Source: Heligmosomoides polygyrus polygyrus (lineage: Eukaryota; Nematoda; Chromadorea; Rhabditida; Heligmosomidae). Taken from it: DNA of 64,000 nt. Of the stretch, positions 31,727 through 42,473 are shown in pieces (within the stretch, counting starts at the first letter, position 1; every line of letters begins with the position of its first letter). Location: contig OX377202.1 of NCBI GenBank assembly GCA_947396885.1, positions 5,394,001-5,458,000 of the forward strand, read 5' to 3'. The notes below the pieces were generated by a model, which saw only the letters and a program-made list of their open reading frames with translations, did no database searches and was not told the origin of the DNA. The position numbers and the translations under genes were made by a program.

Positions 31727-33397
31727 AGCGCTGCAAACGAGATCTCTGCGATCAGAAGGCAATAATGTCAGCCCTTGTGGATAAGGATGGAACAACGCAA
31801 ACGTCTCGAAGAGCGATGGAGGCCATCGTTCAGGAATTCTACACAGATCTGTTCCGTTCTTCCATCACTGTCCCGAAATGCATGATGCCACCAGCTGAGG
31901 AAGTACCTCCCATTCTGGAATCAGAAGTTGCTCATGCTATCAGAAGGATGAAGCCGGGCACTGCTCCCGGACCGGACGGCATTTCTGCTGATCTCCTTCG
32001 TGCGGGTGGCAATGCCGTCTGCTCACTTCTTGCCAAGCACTTCAACCACTACCTTCGACTTGGTAGGATTCCGGACTCATCGAAGGAGTCGAAAACAGTT
32101 TTAATCTTCAAAAAAGGTCAGCAGGAGGATATCAACAACTATCGACCCATCAGTCTTCTCTCGGTTGTGTACAAGATCTTCACCAAGATACTGCTTAACC
32201 GCATGGAGCGTTGCTTGGATGAATATCAGCCAGTGGAGCAAGCAGGGTTTCGCAAGGATTTCTCCTGCATGGACCATATTCAGACTGTCTCACAGCTCAT
32301 CGAAAGGAGCCGCGAATACCACCTCCCACTTGTCCTTGTCTTCGTGGATTATCGGAAAGCGTTCGACTCTGTGGAAATCAACGCCATTCTGAACGCCCTT
32401 GTGCACGCTGGTATACCATCGCCCTACATCCGACTTCTCGACGAATGCTTCTCGAACACATCAACTACCATCCAGCTGTTCGATCGAAAGCTTAAAATTC
32501 CTATCGGGAAAGGAGTACGGCAGGGAGACACGATTTCTCCCAAGCTATTCACAGCGGCACTCCAGGATGCCATGAAAGACTTGAACTGGGACGATAAAGG
32601 TTACCTTGTCGACGGTAAACGGATCAGCAACCTTCGCTTCGCCGACGATATTGTTCTCATCTCTACCAGCACGGCAGAAGCCGAGGAAATGCTGAACGAG
32701 CTCAATGTGGCAGATATGAAGATTGGATTGGACATGAATATGTCCAAGACACAATTTATGGTCAACCAGTGGTGTGACACGGGACTCGTAAGGTTAAATG
32801 GAGTCGCTCTGCAACAGGTCGACTCCGACGTCTATTTGGGAAGAGAGCTGAACATGGATAACGACCTCGCTCCTGAAATCGCCCGCAGGAGACGCGCAGC
32901 ATGGGCAACCTTCAATTTGATTCGCGAAGTCACCGATCAGGTCAAGGATCCCGGCCTCAGGGCTCGATATTCAACGCCTCTGTACTGCCTGCGATGTGTT
33001 ACGCGACGGAAACCTGGCCCGACAACAAGACAATCGCCAGAGCGATGCAAACTACGCATCGTGCACTGGAGAGATGTCTTCTAAGGACAAGCCTTCGCCA
33101 GCAATGGCAAGAAGGCCTACGAAGCTCGGAGCTAAGGGAGAAGTCGCAATTAGCAGACCCGCTGCAGTACATGAAGAAGTCCAAATATCGCTGGGCCGGA
33201 CACCTGCTTCGACGAAAGGACGATAGATGGAGTCTCCGTGTCGCAAGATGGCTCCCGAGAGACCATAAAAGACCACTGGGACGACCGCCAACGCGATCGG
33301 CAGACTCATTCTCAAGATCTTTCAGAGAGCGGAGTCTGCCTCACTGGATGCAGGCAGTCAGAGATCGAGCGGTCTGGAAGAGTTGTAGTCCCCGCTG
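31727..33397 (+). pseudogene. RTE-type LINE reverse transcriptase, 5'-truncated, one frameshift
   Basis: Open from about 31727 to 33084: MKPGTAPGPDGISADLLRAG, INNYRPISLLSVVYKIFTKI, EQAGFRKDFSCMDHIQ, VFVDYRKAFDSVE, KGVRQGDTISPKLFTAALQD and the active site RFADDIVLIS are intact. Near 32.97 kb the frame changes. The C-terminal domain then continues (SVLPAMCYATETWPD, SKYRWAGHLLRRKDDRWSLR) to 33398, followed by an AAGT-type tail at about 33430-33448. The endonuclease is missing. A recent, nearly intact copy belonging to the same broad group as 34860-35190 and 4564-5330. Confidence 0.9.
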
Positions 33398-33478
33398 AGA
33401 AGACCTCCAGCCGACAAAGGACCATCAAAGTATCAAAGTAAGTAAGTATTATTGTGCGGGTTATTTGCGTGCACCCTG

Positions 33479-33726
33479 TACATTCAGATGTAGTACACTT
33501 GATCCTGCGTTACGTGTCCTAATGGAAAAGAGAGAGATCGCGTGCTACTCACTGTTGTATAATATACAATTTTCACGTCAAACCGGACACTTTTCTATAC
33601 AAGCCTGTCGCTTTTGAAATAAAGCTGAACATCTTCCAAATAAAAACACGCTGCTTCTACATTAAACTAGAGACTTACTTGCTTTGATAATACGATGGTC
33701 TATCAGAATGAATCCATCAGATCACT
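33479..33726. other. Unassigned short spacer
   Basis: AT-rich, no feature recognised. Confidence 0.3.
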
Positions 33727-34040
33727 GTGTCAGAATGTTACTTCATCACACCGTCGATAACTCTAGGCGGTTCCATGAATTTAACTTTTGCCAGAGCCAG
33801 CACCAACCTGAGGGCTAGGTCTTTTACCTGTCGAGCATCTTCTGCTTTCGTAGCACTCAGGTTTGGTGTTCCTGCCTCACCCCATGAGTCCGCTGAGTTC
33901 AAGCGTATAGCCACAAATACACTACTCGAGTACTAGGTCATGTAGTCAGTGGTTTGAGTGTTGCTTGGTTTTTGTTTTTGTTTTCTTTTTCTGTTACACG
34001 TGTATCTTTTACCAACGTAATAAATAAATAAATAAATAAA
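33727..34040 (+). pseudogene. CR1-like LINE 3' end with AATA tail
   Basis: The frame 33727-33936 (GGSMNLTFARASTNLRARSF, SAEFKRIATNTLLEY, stop) matches the LINE C terminus seen at 60.8 kb and 7.2 kb. The T-rich 3' UTR ends in an (AATA)n tail at 34018-34040. Strongly 5'-truncated. Confidence 0.7.
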
Positions 34041-34332
34041 AGGATAAAAGATAAAGGACGGCGTTACTCAATCCTTTCTGGGATGCGCCAGCGCATTCTA
34101 CTTTTACGGGATGTCGTGGAGGCGACATGAATGCGTATTTGGCCATACAATGACTTGCGGTGGCCAGCCGATGAACAAGTCAGCGCTTTATCCTTCCCAG
34201 ATAAGTCTGGTACCAATTCACCGACCCCGGAGGGATGGAACGCTTGGTTGGCCTGGGCGGGAAATCCGAACCAGGAACCTGGTATCGGGTGCAGGCGACA
34301 GTCGCGCCTCCTCCGACTGCGCTGCACGCGTC
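34041..34332 (-). mobile_element. tRNA-derived SINE, copy C
   Basis: Minus-strand copy of the SINE at 4142-4438, with its CCTTTAT tail directly against the AATA tail of the LINE fragment. Flanks on both sides are AAATA repeats, so the duplication cannot be delimited. Confidence 0.88.
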
Positions 34333-34511
34333 CAAATCCTTATCCTAAATAAATACATAAATAAATAAATCAGCAAATGGTGTCTTAGCAGGGACCACAA
34401 CCCTTCCATTCCTCTCGATTTCTGGCGGCTTGCATCCGGTATAGCAGACGCATTTTCAAAACGATTCCGAGAATGAGTGAGCCCATCTTCCCAGCAGCCT
34501 CTTTTGTTTCT

Positions 34512-34682
34512 TGGGGTCGGATTTATCAACGACTTGCAACAATTTATCGGAGAAAATATAGCCGAAATTCCTGACAATGCGACTTATCAACAAGCAATAT
34601 GGAGAAAATGTTAACGTAATCAGGAATTGCGGCTGTACTTTCTCCGTTAAATTGCTGTAAGTCGTTGATGAATCTGGTCCTT
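34512..34682. mobile_element. Foldback MITE, family 1, copy e
   Basis: TCGGATTTATCAACGACTTG at the left and CTGTAAGTCGTTGATGAATC at the right. The inner arm AGCCGAAATTCCTGAC pairs with its complement. Confidence 0.82.
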
Positions 34683-34859
34683 GGAAGCCATTCTGTAGCT
34701 CGAATTCGAAGAGTTGAAGAATTCGAAGAGTTTATTCCTTAGATCTGAATAAAGTAAACCGAGCAGACATTGTTGACGAAGGCACGTTTTTTAGAAGACA
34801 TCTTTCCAAAGCGCGATGGGTCGACTGGATCGAAGAAAATGTTGCTTCTAGTAGGGCTA

Positions 34860-35190
34860 GGTTCCAGTAACGTAGCGTAATGCTGGCAGTACAGACGCCA
34901 CGAAGATCGTGGCCCTGAGGTCAGAGTGTCTTATCTGGTTAATAACTTCTCGATTCGAATTAAAAGCAGCTCACACTCTGCGCTTCCTGCGAGATATTTC
35001 GGAAGCTAAGTCGTTCATCGTGTTCACCTCTATTCCCAGGTGGACGTAGGAATCCACGTGCTGTGGAGTTTTTCCTAATAGCTGTTGCACACCACTGGTC
35101 GGCCATGAATTTCGTTTTGTTCGTGTTCAGGTTGAAGCCAATCTTCGCTTCAGCCATGTTCAGCTCATTTATCATCCTGATGATGTTTGG
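34860..35190 (-). pseudogene. RTE-type LINE fragment
   Basis: Minus strand: INELNMAEAKIGFNLNTNKT, FMADQWCATAI, then in shifted frames EHDERLSF and HSDLRATIFVASVLPALRY. Truncated at both ends with frameshifts. Confidence 0.75.
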
Positions 35191-35889
35191 TATTTAATGA
35201 GCTAAAGACTAACAAAAATTATTAGAATAATTTCTTTGTTCAAGGAAAATTTGAGTATGACTTGCTTGAAGTTTTGATTTACATACCCATTAAGTGAACA
35301 CATTGTTTAAAATTCTACCACATTTTCAGTTTTTTTGGAAAAGGCTGAATGCTTGTTTTAAAGAGTAGGAAGGTGGCTATTTTTTATTGCCAAAAGAAGG
35401 GGTTGCGCCGTGCCGTCGTCGCGATTTTTATTCGATGACTAGCAGAATTTGTTTGCAAGGAGTCTTACACCTGTAAACGATAACAAAATAAGCAATTGTA
35501 AAGGGCCCACATACCCCTCACTTTGACGGCTCATGTAGGCATTAGCATTACCGCTATAAATCACATAGAATTTGCGGCGAGCTATGCATGAAGGCGAGTG
35601 CATGCCGGGATCTCGCCTTCTAATGCATTAGACGATGGCTGCCTTTTGCGTTTTAAAAGAAAATGTATTATATTTTCAAGTTCTTTTTATAAAATTGTTA
35701 GTCTCCTTCGGGTAACTGGACTAGATAAAAGTTTCAATGAAAGTTATATCAAATTTTCCGTGAACACGAAATTATTCCAACCATCTTACAGTGTCTGTAC
35801 TTTTACCTGTAAGAAGCTCGTTTTGATTTGGAAGACGTATCTTCTAACTTCAGAAGCATAGTATGTTTAGAAGAATTTACGATTTTACG
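35191..35889. other. Unassigned sequence
   Basis: AT-rich, no recognised gene or repeat. Confidence 0.35.
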
Positions 35890-36120
35890 TGAAGTGTCCA
35901 AATTGTCGAGAGGGGGATACATGTCGCTAATGTGAGCAGCATAGGTAGGTGGGAGCCCGCCGGCCAACAATAACCAAGCAGAGCACAGACCGAACACATG
36001 CCTGCCGATAAGGGCACCGACTGTACGCATCCTCTTTCAATGGCACGCCCATTTAATGCGATCTGATTGGATGGGGCGTTCCATGTCCCAATGCTGCCCG
36101 CCTACTCGACATCCGCTCAT
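35890..36120 (+). repeat. Dispersed repeat, second copy
   Basis: Counterpart of 25436-25630; directly precedes the CR1-like fragment. Confidence 0.55.
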
Positions 36121-36129
36121 ATTTAACAG

Positions 36130-37160
36130 AGCGATATATGTACGCTCAGGTTGGATACTCCACTCCTTCTCTACACGACTTCCGTACCCAAGTGGTGTTC
36201 CCCAGGGAGGTGTTCTTTCGCCTCTACTCTTTATAATGTACACCACAGACCTTCCCACATGTTTAGCAATGCATGCAGACGTTAAAGTTCAGATGTACGC
36301 CAACGATATAAAGGTGTATGGTATGTACAATGATAACACCAGGGTTTTGGTTCATCAGGCCTTAGCATAGTCCATTGTTAATGTGATGGACTGGGCCAAG
36401 GATTGGGACATTCCCGTGAATCTCGATAAAACTGTTGTGTTGCACATAGGAAAACCGGATAATCCTGAATATTACTATAATGGCACGGCTCTAAAAATTG
36501 TGAAGCAGGTGCGTGATCTTGGAATTCTTATTAATGACAATCTTGATGCAAAACTTCATATCAACCGGACAATTAAAAAAGCGTTTGCGGCTGTCTTTAT
36601 GATATTTAGGAACTTCGAGGGTACCGATTCTTCTATATATCTAAAGCTGTACAAATCGTATGTTATTCCTGCTCTGGAGTACGGATCCCAGATTTGAAGT
36701 CCTCATACAAAGAAGCTTCAGGCGAAAATTGAGAAACTACAACAAACGTTCACCCGAATATGTGTTACTTTATCGCTGCAAACCTAACCCGTACTATCCA
36801 TTGTCCCTTCCTAATTATTCTGATCGGTTAAAATATTTCAATCTCAAAAGTTTGCTTTACCGACGAGTGTTTAGCGATGTAGCGTTTTGCTTCAAGTTGC
36901 TTAAAGGCGATCTGAAACTACGGCCGAGCAAATATTGGTTTCCGTACCTTGCCGTGGGCGTACTTCTTCGCTTTTAGTTGAGAATCCTAGACTCGCCAAA
37001 AATCAATTCACCAAGGTCTTCAACTTGCTGTTTTTCGGGAGCTAGATGGCTGCAAAGACTTCCCGATGCTATTTTGGAAGCCCCGAACATATCCGTATTC
37101 AGAAATAAATTGAAGAATATCAATCTGCTCCAAGTTCTTGGTGTTCCAGACTTCTGATCG
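36130..37160 (+). pseudogene. CR1-like LINE, 5'-truncated, inactive site
   Basis: The frame from about 36130 shows SGVPQGGVLSPLLFIMYTTD. The active-site motif reads YANDIKVYG in place of YADD, losing one catalytic Asp. After an in-frame TAG at 36368 it continues with VMDWAKDWDIPVNLDKTVVL and VRDLGILINDNLDAKLHI to EYGSQI. A stop replaces the expected Trp, and the rest (SPHTKKLQAKIEKLQQTFTR, NYSDRLKYFNLKSLLYRRVF) is in two frames. Dead copy. Confidence 0.88.
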
Positions 37161-38656
37161 GAGCGGGTACGTGGCTGGTCGTTCTCCATCCGCCAATGAG
37201 ATCGCGGTTACCACCTGCGTTTTCATTTTCCTGATGCGTCTCGGTCTGATCTGCGTTTCGGCGAAGCTTGCTACATGTTTCTTTGTTAATGCTATTGCTT
37301 CTCTCTAATCTAGTGAAGTAGGAGAGTGATTACCGTCTCATATTTGCACTTTCGCTCTTCCTTGACGAAAGCTTATCTGCCGATTTTTTGTCTTTCGTGC
37401 GTTGGCGAAAATAAGAGATATTGTTATTTTTGTCGCTGCTTCGAATTTCCGATCAAGGCGACTTTTGAGTTGAGTTAGCATATGCTCTTTCAGTCTTCTG
37501 AGACAATCAAAGTTAACCTGAGTCACGCAGAGTTGTGATTGATGAGTTGCAAGGGTTTATCGTCTTTAGCGGGCATCTTGCTTGCAACTTCTTTTCAAGC
37601 AGGTTGAATTTGCGTATGCAGTTGATCTCTTTATATGGGACACTCCTTTCTACTCCCTGTTTCCCACTTTTACTTTTCCTATCCAGCAAGCCTCGTCTCA
37701 ATTATTGAACGTTTTGTGCCTCCGGGCCGCCACTGGGTGCGTACCAGTATAATGAGACTCCTGAGATACGGAATCCGCCCGGTGGTGCGTCTCCTGGGAG
37801 ACCGGGATCACAAACTACACCGCGGAATACATTGTCACTTTACAGCTACTCCAGCTGGTGTCGTCCTTCCTATAGATATCGGTTTGGCTCATATTACTGC
37901 TACGTGTTTTCCGTGATATAATAGAATGCTCCAAACCATTTTTCCTTTGCAACTCCCGTCGCATCTAATCGTACTCCGGTTGGAATGGTTTTTTCGTAAA
38001 ATCCACATATAGATATAGTTTTCCTACCGTTGGATCGACTGAGAGTAATGCTTGCTACTTAGAACGCGCATTTGGTTGGCCCTTTGCTTTTACTTCAAAT
38101 GTTGTATTGCCATTACCCAGTACTTGGAGTTGTTGGTTTTTCTTGCAAAGTTTTTTTCGCCCACTACTCTGTCCTTACTAACCTTGCCTTTTATTGTTAA
38201 AATCCTCAGCACGCAACTCAGTGAATATAAATAAATAAGTAAATAAATAAATATACCAAACATAAAAACCCAATGAGTCAGCTGAAGAGTGGGATTTGGT
38301 ACTGTCAGGCACAATGCTCCAAATGTCATTCTAAGCTCGAAAAATTAACGTTACTACTGCTTCTAGCTTAGTGAACTGTAAAAAAGCTCCTTTCTGCTAG
38401 TACTGGTCTTTGTCCACTTGTTATTAGGCAGCTAATGATTTAAATTCACACCTATGAGTTGCGGAGCTTAAATTTATGTCATAGCACCATCCCGTTGCGA
38501 AAAAGAAACAAATATTCCACAACACTTTATTAAACAGTACTTGAATTAATAGGCAGGTCCCTTAAAATTGTACATTTATACGATAAGTGTACGATTGTAG
38601 TGAACGGAATTCGATTGATAGCATTTCGTAAAGTAGCGCGCTCTCATCTATGCAGT
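37161..38656. other. Unassigned; TAAA tail at 38222-38255
   Basis: A TAAATAAATAAGTAAATAAA tract at 38222-38255 may be the tail of another LINE copy whose coding part cannot be recognised. AATAAA near 38525 (minus) may serve the next gene. Nothing else named. Confidence 0.35.
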
Positions 38657-39563
38657 CTACGGTATCTTGCTCAACCTCGTCTTGATCACTTTTGGACCTT
38701 GAAGTGACCGCAGTTTTAGGTTGTTTCCTCTGAGCGCCTCTGCATGCTTCTTTTTGCCAGTGGAAGTGGCGACTGCGTTGCGAGGTATCGTCTCTTTGCT
38801 GTCTCCAGATTTCTCAGCGGATTTTATCGTTTCCTTGCTGGTCTTGAGAGTCTCCTTCGATGGAGCAGCACCTTCAGCTGACTTTGAGAGCCGATCATCG
38901 AGCGGAAAGTCCTTGTCAGCAGTATCTTTTGCCGTCACTTCTTTGTATTCTTCATCGAAAGCAAACTTGCTCGGCTTCCTCGCTTCCTTCAAAAGCTTGG
39001 CTCGCTTCAGTCCTGCAATATACAGTATCGCTTTAGGATATAACAAAGCAATGCATTCAGAAACTGATTACGTTTACGATATGCCGGATGGTCTTCTGAA
39101 ATGCACACGAGCTTCTCCTAAAATTAGAAAACACGAAATTTCTAGCGATTTTTTGCACAATTTTACTGGAACGGGACATCTTAAGCCTTTTTCTTCCATA
39201 CTTTTCATTGATATCTGATCGCTTTTCAAATAAAAATTGTAGAGATCAGATCTCCGTTTCACCATCTCTATTGTGCATGATACTTACCGTACTCCTGTTG
39301 ATGTACTCTGACTCCTCGTGGTTACCGTATGCTATGACTCCCAAAAATGTATCGCAGTCTGGCACCTCGTACTTCCGCATGTATCTTATTTGTACTTCTA
39401 GTACCGCCTTCGGAAGTGCCGGATGAGGAGCGGCATCGCCATTCCTCCATCCTGGCAGTCGCCGAGTGCCAGATCTTACCCTACTCGCCTTAGACTTGTA
39501 ATCAGTTCCTATTCTCTTATATTTTGTGCTGTACTTTTGAGATAAATCTTCCAAAACCCAAAT
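38657..39563 (-). CDS. Unrecognised host gene, at least three exons
   Basis: Exons fit by phase: one ending at 39288 (open back to 39563), 39078-39117, and 39012-38657 with the stop. Donors are GTAAGT and GTAAAC, acceptors TTTTAG and TTGCAG. The protein reads through GTRRLPGWRNGDAAPHPALP, EVQIRYMRKYEVPDCDTFLG, EKLVCISEDHPAY and RLKRAKLLKEARKPSKFAFD. The C-terminal third has repeats of the type SKET(L/I)K and is rich in Lys, Ser and Glu. No signal peptide or membrane span in the visible part. The 5' exons are not identified. I do not recognise the family; a nematode-specific intracellular protein is possible. Confidence 0.6.
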
Positions 39564-41973
39564 CTACAGCCTATTATACAAAACCTACAAAATGGAAATA
39601 TTTGAAAGCTAGCCTAATTTTATTAAATTAAACTGAGCATCTGTCTAATTAAACTGAGCGGCTTCGAGATTAGACTGCAGACTTTTCAAGCATTAGTTTG
39701 TCTTTCCTTATCAATTTTCAATTCACCTGCTCCAAAAATGTAGACACATCCTGAGGACGCCTTTAGGACGAGATTGCACCACGCATTCGTCCATGACATT
39801 GCGATTTTTCTGATTTATAGAGCGGATGCTGCTCACTTGAAACAAGCAACTGGAAGCTGTGTATTTTTTCTTCAGTTGCTTTTGTTGCACCGATAACAAC
39901 TGTGTAAGTCTATGTAGACTGATTACTGCTATCAATCAAAGCAAAATCGTGACGTCCTGGATGAGTGCATGGCGCAATCTCTTTTGCCACTAAAAATATA
40001 ACAGCTGCCTTTCTGCACTTTAATATAATCCTTAAGCAATTACTTTCTTTGAAAAATAAAATTCTTCTTTTTTTATTTTTTTCAAAATTTCAATTTCAAA
40101 CAGTACGTTTACCTATTTGGGCAGATGTGGTTAGTAAAGTTTCGAAAAAAGTCGTACTGAACTTGCTTTGGACAAAAAATTAATTAATCTTTTGGTGAGT
40201 CTCCAGTTCAATCTGGAGAACGCTCGTTTTGATTTAGAAAATATTCATCAGGGAAGGGTCTCAGGCGTAGGTCTGAACGGGGGAAATGGATAATACTACG
40301 AGAATCTCCACCCTTCATATAGTAGAAAAACATGTTTCGTTTTTGCAGAGTCCTTGTACCAAAAGGGCTACGGGCCGTCTAAAGGAGGGATACAGTATCG
40401 CACCGTCAGCTCGTGCAAACGTGCATACGTGCACGCGCTGTTGTATGAGACGCGACGAAAGGCTCTGCGATAAGCGAGTCGGTGGCTCAGCAGGGTGCGG
40501 GTCCGCTCCACAGCTGCTAGGTCAGATGCTCGACTTCCCTGCTATGCGCTATTTTTGCATTTTTTCAAGACCGCTGCTTCCTTTATCAATTTGCTTCCTA
40601 CACATCTCCTACACATTTATTTCACTCTAAATTGTAAGATAAGGGTTTGCTGTGAGCTGTGTTTCTCTCGCTTTTCTCACTTTCTGTATTATACAGTGTT
40701 TCATGTTTTTGAGCGAATGTTAAACAGCTAAACAGCTTACTAAAGTGACCTTTAGTAAGCTGATTTATTGTACTTTTAGCACCAATGGCAGACAGTTACG
40801 AGGTGCATGATGCAATAGTAACGGTTACAATAAGGGAATCGTATGAAGGCCAGGATTCTTCGCAGCCAGCTTCCTCGCAAGGATAAAGCATTCGTAATAC
40901 TTCAAAAATGTGTACGCAAGTTATTGCTATTCCTTATTTCAATCTACTAATCGATTAATAATGGCGGGATCCTGTCGCGCAGAAGGAAACCGCACAGCGT
41001 AGTACTCTAAAGCCGCAGAACCCGAAAGAATGTGCACCAGTCCTCAGGTGGTGATTCACTCAGCGCTCGAGAGAAAGCCTTTTCCTTTTGATGCTTTAGC
41101 AGCATTTTCCTTCTTGGTGCCTTCTTGGTAGTGCGCTTTATTTATTGGACAAATATAAAGGTAAAAATGCCGCTCTATCTTTATTCGATGCATTCTTGAT
41201 TATCTACTTCGGGATTTTGAAATACTTGCGAATCGTAAGGTACTCCTTTTGGGAATTACACCTTGTGCGTTACTTTCTTTGACAATATGAAGTGGTTTGA
41301 GTTTGGCTTACTCCATTTTCAGCTTTCATTCTTATCCTTATTCATATTTGTTGTTCGAGTACATCAGATTTTCATATCGACATGCGGGTTTTCGAGTATC
41401 TCGGCTTTTATGGACATTTTTATGAGCGACCATAGGATCAGTTGCATTCTGTCAGCGACGTACTTCTACATTTCACGAAGAAGATTTAATTATAAAACCC
41501 TATCGTGCAGTTCCTTCAACTAGCTCCAAACAGAAGGGATGGAAAGGTGATATTTGGACTATTGTGATGAAAAAAAAGAGCCACTGAAAATGTGAGGAGT
41601 AGTCTATGGAGCTGCCATTTGTCTGCCCTCTTTTGCCTAACCTGTTTTATTGAGATTTATCGCGTTATCTCATTTGAAGGACGGACATCCCTATAGTCGC
41701 TATATGTGTAAATAGGAAATGACACTAATCACATGCATAGTGGCTGCAAAAGTAATGTCAGCTTCCCTTCACAGTTTGTTTTGCGTCGGCTATCAATTCT
41801 CTGTTCTTCGCAGCACGCTCCTCGGCCTGCCGGGTGTCGCGTAATCCTTTCGGGACCCATGTTACCCTCGACGCTAACACACGCCCGCATTTCACCGCTG
41901 CAACCTCGCGTTGGACTAATGCGGTGGAGTCGCCGCTGCCGCTTTGCCGCCATTTTGTAAATAAAAGTGTAGA
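39564..41973. other. Unassigned; possible 5' exons of the minus-strand gene
   Basis: A possible exon lies at 39727-39799 (GTGAAT donor), but its phase does not fit the next exon with certainty. The rest shows no recognised gene or repeat. Confidence 0.3.
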
Positions 41974-42410
41974 GGCCCATGCACACTTCTGCGACAGCGC
42001 GGCGCGGCCACGATGAAGCATAGGGCCGCGACGGCCACGGCGCGACACTGCGACACGTGCCGCAGGGTGGGGGCATGTACACTCTTGCTGCTGTCGCGAC
42101 GGCTATCGCAGGCGACGTCGCGCTGATTGCCGCAGGCTGGAATGGTTCAAATCATTCCTGGCGGCGCGGCATGCACGGGGACGTCAGCCCCGTTGCCTAT
42201 AACGATGCTCTAACGCGACCGCCGGATTTCGCGGAGGTAGCCGTCGCTCCACTTGCCGCGCCGCGGTGTCGCAGAAATGTGCAAGGGCCTTAATGGTACA
42301 GCGCAGCGAAGCACCGTTCGCCGCCGGCGGCAAGCGTTTCGTCCCTGCCCTGTGATTAGGGACAGTGCTGCCCGTTTGCCGCAGAAGTGTGCGGAGTTTA
42401 AAACAGGCCA
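41974..42410. mobile_element. Two GC-rich palindromic MITEs in tandem
   Basis: 41974-42293 runs from GGCCCATGCACACTTCTGCG to CGCAGAAATGTGCAAGGGCC. The next, about 42290-42410, ends GCCGCAGAAGTGTGCGGAG then AACAGGCC. Arms are GC-rich (GCGCGGCGCGGCC and complement). Confidence 0.65.
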
Positions 42411-42473
42411 ATTTATGTGTAACTCGCAACGGTGATATGAATATAGATGGATGTCATGGATGTTGAGTCTCAC

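Larger units (their letters stand above)
30710..33478 (+). mobile_element. mariner-like transposon with a nested RTE LINE
   Basis: Left end CAAGGTGCGCATAGTTTACCC and right end complement CAGGGTGCACGCAAATAACCC resemble each other and the ends of the mariner at 23.0 kb. TA follows the right end. The LINE occupies 31727-33448. Confidence 0.65.

Noticed and set aside
41729..42082. Overlapping frames of 60-117 codons
   Set aside because: They fall in GC-rich palindromic MITEs.
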